DNA from: an uncultured Paludibacter sp.
Lineage (GTDB): Bacteria; Bacteroidota; Bacteroidia; Bacteroidales; Paludibacteraceae
Assembly (NCBI GenBank): GCA_937897985.1
Contig: CALCBD010000038.1
Coordinates: forward strand, 1-15,255
Reading direction: 5' to 3'
DNA: 15,255 nt
The number at the start of each line of letters is the position of its first letter. The first letter of the stretch is position 1. Of this stretch, positions 6,277 to 13,080 are shown in pieces. Made by a program: the position numbers and the translations under genes. The notes beneath the pieces were generated by a model. It did no database searches. It saw only the letters and a list, made by a program, of their open reading frames with translations, and had not been told where the DNA came from.

Positions 6277-7773
6277 ATGAAGAAAAAAATATTAATTGCC
6301 AACAGAAACGAAATAGCCATCAGAATTACACGTGCAGCACATAAACTGGGCATGATTGCCGTCGTTTTTCAAAGTGACAGGGAGCCTGATGCACTTTATC
6401 TGAAATATGCCGATGAAGTAATACCGGCTTATGATTCGGGTAATGAAAAGGCGGTTTTTCTCGATCCGGAACTGATTGTTAAACTGGCACTCGAAAACAA
6501 CATCGATTTAATTCATCCGGGCTATGGATTCCTGTCCGAAAACCCTGATTTTGCGCAGTTGTGTGTCGATAATGGTCTCAATTTTATTGGCCCTTCGCCG
6601 CAGTTAATTCGTGATATGGGACTCAAAACTGTAGCTAAAAGCATGGCCATTAAGTCCGGATTGCCATTAGTCCCCGGCAGCGACGGCCCTGTGAAGGATG
6701 CTGCCACTGCCAAAGAATTTGCTGATAAAATAGGATATCCGGTCATTTTAAAGGCTTCTGCAGGCGGCGGTGGACGTGGTATGCGTATCGTCGAGAAAAG
6801 TGAAACTCTCGAGAGACATTTTAAATCGGCTACCGACGAGGCTTTGGCTGCGTTTGGGAACGGCGATATGTTTATAGAAAAGTACCTGCAACACCCGAAA
6901 CATCTCGAATTTCAGATCATGGGTGATAAGTATGGTAATGTAGTGCATTTGGGCGAAAGAGAATGCTCGCTGCAGCGTAAACATCAGAAAATCATTGAAG
7001 AGGCTCCATCGGCAAGTGTTACTCCGGCAATGCGGAAAGAAATGGGTGATATGGCGGTTCGGTTTGCCAAAGCAATCGGTTACTATTCGGCTGGTACCAT
7101 CGAATTTATTCTCGACGAGGATGGTTCATATTATTTTATGGAAATGAATACGCGTATTCAGGTTGAACATCCGGTGACCGAGATGGTGACAGGTGTTGAT
7201 TTGGTTGACTGGCAGATACGGGTAGCTCTCGACGAAAAACTGACATTGAAACAGGAAGATATTCATATCAGTGGCTGGGCAATTGAATGCCGCGTCAATA
7301 CTGAAGATACTCAAAATCGTTTCAGTCCGCAAACCGGATACATCGATAAAATACATTTCCCTGTAGGCGAAAATATCAGGATTGAAACCGGTGTCGAAAA
7401 CAAATCAGTGGTTACACCGTATTTCGATTCGATGATAGCTAAAATCATTGTTCATGATACAGACAGAAACGCTGTTATTAATAAAACTCTGCAGGCACTT
7501 TACGATTTTAATCTGATTGGTTTAAAAACTACAGTTCCTTTTTGCCGGGCGGTGTTAAAACATCCCGAATTTGTTGATGCCACTTATACCACCAGATGGG
7601 TAGATCAGGTATATGTCCCCGAAATGCTTGAGGATGAAGATGATGAAGTGATTGGCGCACTGGCGGCAACTATTTTGTATGCTTCTGAATACCTTAAACT
7701 TTCGTCGGATATTCCGACCTATAAAAACGACAGATTAAATGTATGGGTATTAAATAAAAGGTTGAATTATTAA
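6277..7773 (+). CDS. accC: Biotin carboxylase subunit of acyl-CoA carboxylase
   Basis: This 498-residue ATP-grasp enzyme carboxylates biotin on the carrier subunit using ATP and bicarbonate. The N-terminal Rossmann-like part begins KKILIANRNEIAIRI. The ATP-grasp part has K159 and the glycine loop ASAGGGGRGMR (160-170), then KHLEFQ with H209 and E211, and GERECSLQRKHQK ending at K238. Metal and catalytic residues are E276, E289, N291, R293 and E297 (EMNTRIQVEHP) and R339 (ECRVNTED). All match E. coli AccC at almost the same numbers, so it should be active. It is about 50 residues longer than E. coli AccC, with an acidic tail containing EDEDDE. Asn11 replaces the usual Gly of NRGEIA, which is unusual but not catalytic. 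It lacks the fused biotin domain of actinobacterial and mitochondrial alpha subunits; that domain is encoded by the next gene, 66 bases downstream. Confidence 0.95.
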   Translation: MKKKILIANRNEIAIRITRAAHKLGMIAVVFQSDREPDALYLKYADEVIPAYDSGNEKAVFLDPELIVKLALENNIDLIHPGYGFLSENPDFAQLCVDNGLNFIGPSPQLIRDMGLKTVAKSMAIKSGLPLVPGSDGPVKDAATAKEFADKIGYPVILKASAGGGGRGMRIVEKSETLERHFKSATDEALAAFGNGDMFIEKYLQHPKHLEFQIMGDKYGNVVHLGERECSLQRKHQKIIEEAPSASVTPAMRKEMGDMAVRFAKAIGYYSAGTIEFILDEDGSYYFMEMNTRIQVEHPVTEMVTGVDLVDWQIRVALDEKLTLKQEDIHISGWAIECRVNTEDTQNRFSPQTGYIDKIHFPVGENIRIETGVENKSVVTPYFDSMIAKIIVHDTDRNAVINKTLQALYDFNLIGLKTTVPFCRAVLKHPEFVDATYTTRWVDQVYVPEMLEDEDDEVIGALAATILYASEYLKLSSDIPTYKNDRLNVWVLNKRLNY

Positions 7774-7785
7774 TCACAGGTCAGG

Positions 7786-7800
7786 ATTTTCGCTGAAAAT
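7786..7800 (+). other. Second intercistronic stem-loop
   Basis: ATTTTC (7786-7791) and GAAAAT (7795-7800) pair around GCT, 12 bases after the accC stop and 39 bases before the biotin carrier start. It is short and AT-rich with no U-run. Its place just after a stop codon resembles the hairpin after the carboxyltransferase gene. Confidence 0.3.
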
Positions 7801-7839
7801 AAGTATTACTGTTAAACTTGTAAATGAATTATATTAAAA

Positions 7840-8388
7840 ATGGGTACCTCATATATTTATAAACGGGATGCATCACGCCTTTTTATCGCCCTTCGCGACA
7901 ATGGTAAGCGTTTTAAACTTTATATACCAAAAGATTCAAAACCGGTGGTTAACGGGCAGGAAATGGACATAGCTTTTCTCGAACAGGAAGATCTGCACTA
8001 TGTTTTCCAGTGGAACGATAAACGGTTTAACTGCGAAATTGTGGGTCGCGATCAGAACAAGGCGATAGTCAAAGTGAACGGGGTGGAATATAAATACAGC
8101 CTCGAATCAATTTTTTCGTACATCAGAAGAGGAATGATCAATACCGACGCTAATAAACTGGACGAGAACAATATTATCTCGCCGATGCCCGGGAAAATTG
8201 TGGATATTTTCCTTTCGGAAGGCGATCTGGTCAATGTTGGTGAACCCATTTTAACGCTCGAAGCCATGAAAATGCAAAATGAAATCACTGCGAGTTGTAA
8301 TGGTGTGATTCGTAAAATTAAGGTTCAGAACGGTCAGTCGGTAATGAAAGATGAGCTGTTGGTCGAAATACAGTCCATTGATGTTTAA
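7840..8388 (+). CDS. Biotin carboxyl carrier subunit of acyl-CoA carboxylase
   Basis: This 182-residue protein carries the biotin that shuttles CO2 between the biotin carboxylase and the carboxyltransferase. The C-terminal part (about 112-178) is a biotinyl domain: SPMPGKIVDIFLSEGD, then EAMKMQ with biotinylation Lys144, and a mirrored second half (ITASCNGVIRKI...GQSVMKDELLVEI). The N-terminal ~100 residues look beta-rich (YVFQWNDKRFNCEIV, AIVKVNGVEYKYSL). They may act like the BT domain that docks the alpha part onto the beta subunit in propionyl-CoA carboxylases; that is inferred from position and strand pattern. The linker between domains is short, without the long Pro/Ala hinge of many carriers. 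Biotinylation needs BirA, which is not in this window. It is the last gene of the operon. Confidence 0.93.
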   Translation: MGTSYIYKRDASRLFIALRDNGKRFKLYIPKDSKPVVNGQEMDIAFLEQEDLHYVFQWNDKRFNCEIVGRDQNKAIVKVNGVEYKYSLESIFSYIRRGMINTDANKLDENNIISPMPGKIVDIFLSEGDLVNVGEPILTLEAMKMQNEITASCNGVIRKIKVQNGQSVMKDELLVEIQSIDV

Positions 8389-8415
8389 TTGATAAATGAT
8401 AAAGTTGTAATGGAT

Positions 8416-8439
8416 TTCCTGAAATATAAATTGCAGGAA
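8416..8439 (+). terminator. Weak hairpin after the carboxylase operon
   Basis: TTCCTG (8416-8421) and CAGGAA (8434-8439) can pair around a 12-base loop, 28 bases after the last stop codon. A run of nine T follows only about 30 bases later (8469-8477), so termination here is uncertain. I see no better terminator for the operon before the next promoter. Confidence 0.25.
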
Positions 8440-8600
8440 TATTTAAACGGCATTAAGTGTTTTCATTGATTTTTTTTTGATAGCAACGGGGCCAGTTTAC
8501 TGTGGATATCCTTTACCTTTATGACTCTGCAATGTACCGGTTCATTCTGTTAAGGTTCAAAATACAATAACTGACAGCATTCGGATATGAATTTTATTAC

Positions 8601-8608
8601 TAAATTTG
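8601..8608 (+). promoter_or_regulatory. Candidate -7 element for the exonuclease gene
   Basis: TAAATTTG is a perfect TAnnTTTG match. Transcription would start near 8615 and leave a ~31-base leader before the ATG at 8646. No TTG lies at the expected -33 distance. Confidence 0.45.
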
Positions 8609-8645
8609 CCCGAAAATATTTTTTTTTTAATAGAATCACTGATTT

Positions 8646-9197
8646 ATGACATTCACTGCTGTCGATTTTGAAACCGCACATGCTAATTTTCCCTGCGAAA
8701 TAGGACTAACAAGAGTAGTGGATGGTAAAATAACAGCAACACAATCGTGGCTCATCAAACCAGCCTGTTTTCCGTACATGAATCCATGGAACGAACGGGT
8801 ACATCACATCCGGTCGGTTCAATTGGTAAATGCCTGTACTTTTGAAGAACTTTGGGGAACCTTAAAGCCCTGGTTCGAAGATCAATATGTAGTAGCTCAC
8901 AATGCAGCTTTTGATATGAGAGTATTGAAATCGTCGCTGGAATATTATGACCTCGCCATTCCGTATTTCGATTTTTTCTGTAGTGTTCAGCTTTCACGAA
9001 AAGCATGGAAAGAACTTCCCTCACACTCACTTGATATTTTAAGTAACTATCACAATATCTCATTTCAACATCACCGTGCAGGTGATGATGCCAGAGCATG
9101 CGCTATTATTACACTTCATGCATTCGAAAAACTGGGCGTCACTTCAATAGAGAATGAATTTAGCAACTCCGGTCTCAAACTAAAGCGTTTCAACTGA
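8646..9197 (+). CDS. DEDDh 3'-5' exonuclease (DnaQ/PolC epsilon-like)
   Basis: This 183-residue single-domain exonuclease removes nucleotides from 3' ends with two metal ions. The four acidic residues and the histidine are in place: D7 and E9 in AVDFETA, D90 in VAHNAAFDM, then H143 and D148 in HHRAGDDA. SLDILSNYHNI (128-138) matches the region before the last motif in PolC/epsilon-type exonucleases. The sequence is closest in style to stand-alone DnaQ-like proteins of Bacteroidota and Firmicutes, not to RNase T or oligoribonuclease, though the substrate (DNA or RNA) cannot be read from sequence. There is no polymerase or BRCT domain. The ATG at 8646 is supported by the promoter candidate and by the immediate first beta-strand. 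It converges with the following barrel gene across 63 bases that hold no clear terminator. Confidence 0.9.
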   Translation: MTFTAVDFETAHANFPCEIGLTRVVDGKITATQSWLIKPACFPYMNPWNERVHHIRSVQLVNACTFEELWGTLKPWFEDQYVVAHNAAFDMRVLKSSLEYYDLAIPYFDFFCSVQLSRKAWKELPSHSLDILSNYHNISFQHHRAGDDARACAIITLHAFEKLGVTSIENEFSNSGLKLKRFN

Positions 9198-9260
9198 GAT
9201 GTTCTGTTGTTGATAGCCGCCTGTTTGTAAATAATTTCCACCGTTTGTTTTTCCTGTATC

Positions 9261-10007
9261 TTATCTGAACATGATGGCAACACCAAACGATAAACGACTG
9301 ATGTCTTCATTGTGTTCCCACTCATCGAACAATCCGTTTTCATAGTCTTTACGGGCAACTGTTTTTGACTTTTGAAAACGGTAGGCTGCAGTAAACATCA
9401 GGTCGGTATTATCATTCAATGGCACTTTTATACCCGTTTCGGGATGAAACATAACTCCGCCGTAATTTCTGAATCCGGCATCGTTTACGTAATAAGGTGT
9501 CCAGTTTAGGTACAGATCATCATAATGCTTCGAACTGAAATTTCCAAAAGCATAACCACACTTTATGACAAAGAAAGGTGATATTCTGTTGTCCCATAAT
9601 GTATAGCGAAATTCGGCAAAAAGTGGAAATAAATTCTGATCGAAAATTTCAATACCGGCGCCGGCTCCCATGGCCCAGTGTTCGTCGAACCGGTGTCCGG
9701 CTGTGAAAGTAAACGAAGGAACTACCGATAAACCGTTGTTTGCCACGGAATAATTATATGCAGAGGCAACTATTCCCGAATTGTAAGTATCGTAAGGCAT
9801 ATAGTAATTCGGAACCCGGTTAGCTGATAGTCCGTTTCCCATCATCATACTTACCTGCATAATACTATAAAAGCCGGTATGTTTCGTGTTTTCGATACGT
9901 GAATGTGCAGTGGAATTATTTGCATTGAGTTGTACTTCATTCTCTGTTTGTGCAAATGTGCTGATTGTCAGGGTTGACAATAAATAAAAGATCCAAATTT
10001 TTTTCAT
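9261..10007 (-). CDS. Outer-membrane beta-barrel protein
   Basis: The protein has 248 residues from ATG 10007. A TTG at 10031 is in frame, but the ATG gives a clean signal peptide (MKKIWIFYLLSTLTISTFAQ, cleavage after about 20). The mature part alternates polar and hydrophobic residues as in barrel strands: VVPSFTFTAGHRF, WAMGAGAGIEIF, FPLFAEFRYTLW, ISPFFVIKCGYAFG, LMFTAAYRF and the C-terminal LSFGVAIMFR. This suggests an outer-membrane barrel of roughly 8-10 strands. The HPETGIKVPL stretch resembles surface or turn regions of such proteins. It is encoded 72 bases after the LVIVD-type lipoprotein in the same direction with no terminator between, so the two are probably co-transcribed and may act together at the outer membrane. 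Ligand and role are unknown. Confidence 0.8.
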   Translation of the reverse strand: MKKIWIFYLLSTLTISTFAQTENEVQLNANNSTAHSRIENTKHTGFYSIMQVSMMMGNGLSANRVPNYYMPYDTYNSGIVASAYNYSVANNGLSVVPSFTFTAGHRFDEHWAMGAGAGIEIFDQNLFPLFAEFRYTLWDNRISPFFVIKCGYAFGNFSSKHYDDLYLNWTPYYVNDAGFRNYGGVMFHPETGIKVPLNDNTDLMFTAAYRFQKSKTVARKDYENGLFDEWEHNEDISRLSFGVAIMFR

Positions 10008-10079
10008 AAGTAAATTTTTTAATTGTTTCAATTGCCCTGTATTGTCAGAACCTGGGCGGTTTTCATATAATGAAATTTT

Positions 10080-11372
10080 TTAATGAATGAGTTTAATGTT
10101 TTCAGGATCACTGATATCATAAAGTAATAAATCCTGTTGATGAACGACGACAATTGCACTTCCTGTTTTTAAATAACATTTTCCTGATATTCCGGGGTAA
10201 GTTTTAATGAGTTTAATTTCGGATTGCGAGGCTGAATAAACCGATAATTGCTTCCCGAATGTAATCAGATAGTTGTCAGATCTGAAAATCGAAGTTGCGT
10301 CCGATTCTACTTCATAGTTTTTAAAGATATGCAAATTGGTTTGGTTGGGGTCTTTGTTTCTCCATGCTCCCCAAATTGTTTGACCCGAAAGAATATAAAA
10401 AGTTTGATAAGCGGGTATGTAAGTAATATCCAAAGGTTTGAAGTTTTCGAAAAACAAATGGTAAGATTCGGGATAGCTGCTGTTATTCAGAATATAATCG
10501 CAATATCCGGATTTGCCGTAAGCCGAACCTAAGATAAAAATAATATTGTCCTGCAGGAATAAACGAACAGGCCAGGCATCACTATAATAATAGGGTGGTG
10601 CATATTTTCCTCGTGTTGCCGACCACAAATCTTCTTCACGTAAACTGTAAGAGCCCGATCGAAAAGTGCTGATATCCCAGCTATTGTATCTTCCGTAATT
10701 ATAAACTTCATCAGTCCCCACCTTCAACAACCCGATATATGGTTTACCATCCTCTGATTCAGAATTAAACCACGATTCGGGAACAATCTTAGTGGTCAGG
10801 CTGCCGTACAATTGATCGAAAGCTGTGAAATCGAGAGTAGGTTTTTTGTCGGTAACGGTATCGGTAAGTATGTGTAATTCAGTACCGGCAATGATACCTT
10901 TTCCTTCGGTAAACGGGAAATTCCAGTTTTCCTTATAGCTGTTGAACCGGTTAAAATGATATTTCTGACGGTGAAGTACTGATGTTTGCAATGGATTGTT
11001 TACATCAAGTATTACCAGATCAACAAAATTATTGCAATACAACTTATTTTCAACAATTTCTAAGTCGGTGATATATTTACACGAAATGAAACATAGATAT
11101 ACCGGACTTCCGGCATTTCTGGAATAAACATGGATACCATTGAGCCGATCACCTACGAAATAATATTTGTCATTTACGACAATTTTAAACGGAGATTGAA
11201 GAGTTTGTTGTGATTTTACCTGAATATCAGCTATTTCGCTCATATCGAGGTACAATGGATATGCTTTTGACTGTGAAATAACTTTCGAATAGCGGTAAAA
11301 ATCTTCATAGTCGTTGTCACAACCTGAAATGATAAGTACAAGACAAAGAATTACATAGAAGTGATTTTTCAT
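10080..11372 (-). CDS. LVIVD-repeat-like lipoprotein
   Basis: The protein has 430 residues from ATG 11372. A TTG three codons upstream is in frame but less likely. The signal is type II: MKNHFYVILCLVLIISGC with lipobox ISGC, the Cys being residue 18, so it is lipid-anchored. The following CDNDYEDF is acidic, which in Bacteroidota can favour surface exposure. The body contains repeated beta-propeller-like units such as DLVILDVNNPLQTSVL (near 118-133) and the final LLLYDISDPENIKLI, which match the LVIVD repeat pattern. Further units are degenerate (YYFVGDRLNGIHVYSRN, YLITFGKQLSVYSAS). No catalytic residues are recognisable. It is upstream of an outer-membrane barrel, probably in one operon. A 10-base hairpin lies just before its start. 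Function unknown; binding or scaffold roles are typical of propellers. Confidence 0.78.
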   Translation of the reverse strand: MKNHFYVILCLVLIISGCDNDYEDFYRYSKVISQSKAYPLYLDMSEIADIQVKSQQTLQSPFKIVVNDKYYFVGDRLNGIHVYSRNAGSPVYLCFISCKYITDLEIVENKLYCNNFVDLVILDVNNPLQTSVLHRQKYHFNRFNSYKENWNFPFTEGKGIIAGTELHILTDTVTDKKPTLDFTAFDQLYGSLTTKIVPESWFNSESEDGKPYIGLLKVGTDEVYNYGRYNSWDISTFRSGSYSLREEDLWSATRGKYAPPYYYSDAWPVRLFLQDNIIFILGSAYGKSGYCDYILNNSSYPESYHLFFENFKPLDITYIPAYQTFYILSGQTIWGAWRNKDPNQTNLHIFKNYEVESDATSIFRSDNYLITFGKQLSVYSASQSEIKLIKTYPGISGKCYLKTGSAIVVVHQQDLLLYDISDPENIKLIH

Positions 11373-11390
11373 TTTTTTCAAGTTAATTTT

Positions 11391-11414
11391 AATTCTGATA
11401 AAAATATCAGAATT
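11391..11414 (-). other. Perfect hairpin just upstream of the lipoprotein start
   Basis: AATTCTGATA (11391-11400) and TATCAGAATT (11405-11414) pair perfectly over 10 bases around a 4-base loop. On the minus strand it ends 18 bases before the ATG at 11372. No U-run follows, so it is probably a leader structure that could affect translation or message stability. A second partial copy of the arm (TTCAGAATT, 11422-11430) follows to the right. Confidence 0.55.
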
Positions 11415-11503
11415 TATTTAAATTCAGAATTTTTTTCGGAAGTTTTTACACGCCCGTTTTTACACGATGAAAAAAAATGAGGATATGTTGCAAACGGAAG
11501 TGT

Positions 11504-11511
11504 TAAATTTG
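11504..11511 (+). promoter_or_regulatory. Orphan -7 element facing no gene
   Basis: TAAATTTG is a perfect TAnnTTTG on the plus strand, with no convincing plus-strand gene after it. The predicted start near 11518 leads to the hairpin at 11581-11610, giving a possible RNA of about 95-100 bases. No proper -33 TTG is seen (the nearest, at 11488, is only 13 bases away). A chance match is possible. Confidence 0.25.
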
Positions 11512-11570
11512 TATTTTTAACTAAATAATGCGGGGTTGGATTCAAACTTTTGACATATCAATGATACGTA

Positions 11571-11610
11571 AAAAAATTGAAAACGCGAACCGTACATCCG
11601 GTTCGCGTTT
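11571..11610 (-). terminator. Strong terminator of the exported metallo-beta-lactamase gene
   Basis: AAACGCGAACCG (11581-11592) and CGGTTCGCGTTT (11599-11610) are a perfect 12-base stem with a 6-base loop. Read on the minus strand it is followed by TTTTCAATTTTTTT, a good U-tract. It lies about 50 bases after the minus-strand stop at 11660. On the plus strand the following sequence is less U-rich (TTTAAAGATATTTT), so plus-strand termination is possible but weaker. Confidence 0.88.
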
Positions 11611-11659
11611 AAAGATATTTTCAGCAATGAATTTCAAAAGCCACATTTATACTTTCATT

Positions 11660-12385
11660 TTACTCGTCCTTATCGTACCATTTCAGCAATTGTAGATGGA
11701 TATTTTTATCAGCACCTACTATATTTTTAAACGTATTTATTGTTTCCTGTAATTTAACCCCCTGAGTACGGTAATGATACGGATATACGATTGCCGGCCG
11801 GAAGCTCAACACAGCTTTTGCTGCCTGATCGGCACTCATGGTATAAGGCAAATTCATGCACACAAACGCATCGTCAATATTTTTAAGCTGCAGCATTTCG
11901 GGTATATCTTCAGTATCGCCCGAAATATAGATTCTTCGCTTATTCAGCGTTAGTACATAACCGTTTCCAACTCCTTTTTTGTGATATTTCAATCGTTCGG
12001 GAGTAGTATTGTACATCGGGAGAGCTTCGATTTTTATCTTTTTATCAGTGTAAGTTTCACCGTTTCTGATAGTCTGACCAAACTTTAATACAGAGGTAAT
12101 TATGGCAGGTGCAATGATCATCGTTGACTCACTCTTAAGTTTTTCAATCAAATCCTTATCAAAATGATCAGGATGTTCGTGAGTGATAAGTATAATATCC
12201 GGCTTCCTGAAGTTTGCATATTGATCGACAGTTCCTGTAGGGTCAACAAAAATTATCAACCGGTCCGTACTAATCACAAAACTTGCGTGATGTACAGGAT
12301 AATACCGGATTTCATTCGGGGATACAGCATTTACAAATACAGCAGGGAAGCACAGAATCAGAAGAATATTCAGAAATCTTTTCAT
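11660..12385 (-). CDS. Exported metallo-beta-lactamase fold hydrolase (UlaG/YtkL-like)
   Basis: This 241-residue protein has a signal peptide (MKRFLNILLILCFPAVFVNA, cleavage after about 20), so it acts outside the cytoplasm, probably in the periplasm. The metallo-beta-lactamase motifs are THEHPDHFD with H69, H71, D73 and H74, then SGDTED with D157 and PYHYR with H204. The motif 3 histidine is not placed by inspection; H135 in YHKKGVGNGYV is the best candidate. The short UlaG/YtkL/UPF0173-like layout lacks the beta-CASP insert seen in the first gene of this window. Substrates of exported members are largely unknown. It has its own strong terminator. The YdeI/OmdA gene lies 58 bases upstream in the same direction and may be co-transcribed. 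Confidence 0.88.
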   Translation of the reverse strand: MKRFLNILLILCFPAVFVNAVSPNEIRYYPVHHASFVISTDRLIIFVDPTGTVDQYANFRKPDIILITHEHPDHFDKDLIEKLKSESTMIIAPAIITSVLKFGQTIRNGETYTDKKIKIEALPMYNTTPERLKYHKKGVGNGYVLTLNKRRIYISGDTEDIPEMLQLKNIDDAFVCMNLPYTMSADQAAKAVLSFRPAIVYPYHYRTQGVKLQETINTFKNIVGADKNIHLQLLKWYDKDE

Positions 12386-12415
12386 ATAAATATGATAAAT
12401 TTAAAGATGTTATTC

Positions 12416-12445
12416 AAAATCAGAATCATTACCGAATCTGATTTT
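12416..12445 (-). terminator. Weak hairpin at the end of the YdeI/OmdA gene
   Basis: AAAATCAGA (12416-12424) and TCTGATTTT (12437-12445) form a perfect 9-base stem with a 12-base loop that overlaps the stop codon. On the minus strand only the four T of the stem and GAATAA follow, so termination would be partial. It may instead be an intercistronic stem before the metallo-beta-lactamase gene. Confidence 0.35.
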
Positions 12446-13046
12446 ATTTTTGACTTTTACGGACGTATTCTTCATTCAATCCTTTGCCTGAAAGTATATT
12501 CGGGATGTTTTTTTCAATTCTCGATTCCCTTGTTTTGGATTGTTTCGGATCTGAGAAATACAAAAGATATGCTCTTTGCCTACCGGGAGTAAGTCTTTCG
12601 AAGGCTGATTTTAACTCCGGAAATTCATCTAAACTTTTCTGAAATTCTGCAGGCACAGTTGCTTCGGCAGGTTTTTTAAACTGAACTTCCAAACCTGCCT
12701 TCTGAATTTCAACAGCTTCGAAAATATACGATTTGAGTACCGGTTCCAGTTCAATGATCTGACTTAGTTGAGTGAAACGAATCTGCCGTCCGGCCTGTAC
12801 ATTTTCAGTCTGCTGTATCAGAATTTTATCCGGATCGCTCAGCAAAGCTCCCTTGAAAAACAATAAAGCACAGTATTCTTTAAATCCGTGTATCAAAACC
12901 ACATTGCTGTCGTTAAAGGTATAACAGGGAACACCCCATTTTAATTCCTCTTTGAGCCGGCAGTCGAGTACAATCATTCTCAACCTTTCCATCTCATCCT
13001 GCCATTTTTTGGCTTTTTCTAAAAAAATATCAACTTTTGGATTCAT
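12444..13046 (-). CDS. YdeI/OmdA family protein with DUF1801-type N-terminus
   Basis: This 200-residue cytoplasmic protein has no signal peptide. The N-terminal half fits the DUF1801/YdhG fold: LKEELKWGVPCYTF (31-44), then VVLIHGFKEYCALLFFKGALL. The C-terminal part fits OmdA: LTPGRQRAYLLYFSDPK (152-168) followed by QSKTRESRIEKNIPNILSGKGLN. This is the usual two-part layout of proteins annotated as YdeI/OmpD-associated. Some members are linked to bacteriocin or peptide tolerance, but the mechanism is unknown and I would not assign that role here. It lies 34 bases after the exported jelly-roll gene and 58 bases before the metallo-beta-lactamase gene, all on the minus strand. Confidence 0.88.
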   Translation of the reverse strand: MNPKVDIFLEKAKKWQDEMERLRMIVLDCRLKEELKWGVPCYTFNDSNVVLIHGFKEYCALLFFKGALLSDPDKILIQQTENVQAGRQIRFTQLSQIIELEPVLKSYIFEAVEIQKAGLEVQFKKPAEATVPAEFQKSLDEFPELKSAFERLTPGRQRAYLLYFSDPKQSKTRESRIEKNIPNILSGKGLNEEYVRKSQK

Positions 13047-13080
13047 TGGCTTAAATTACAACTAAATAATATTATAAATG

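Noticed and set aside
11528..11695. Open frame of 55 codons on the plus strand with a hydrophobic C-terminal stretch
   Set aside because: It runs through the terminator hairpin and into the antisense of the metallo-beta-lactamase gene, so it is probably a chance frame.
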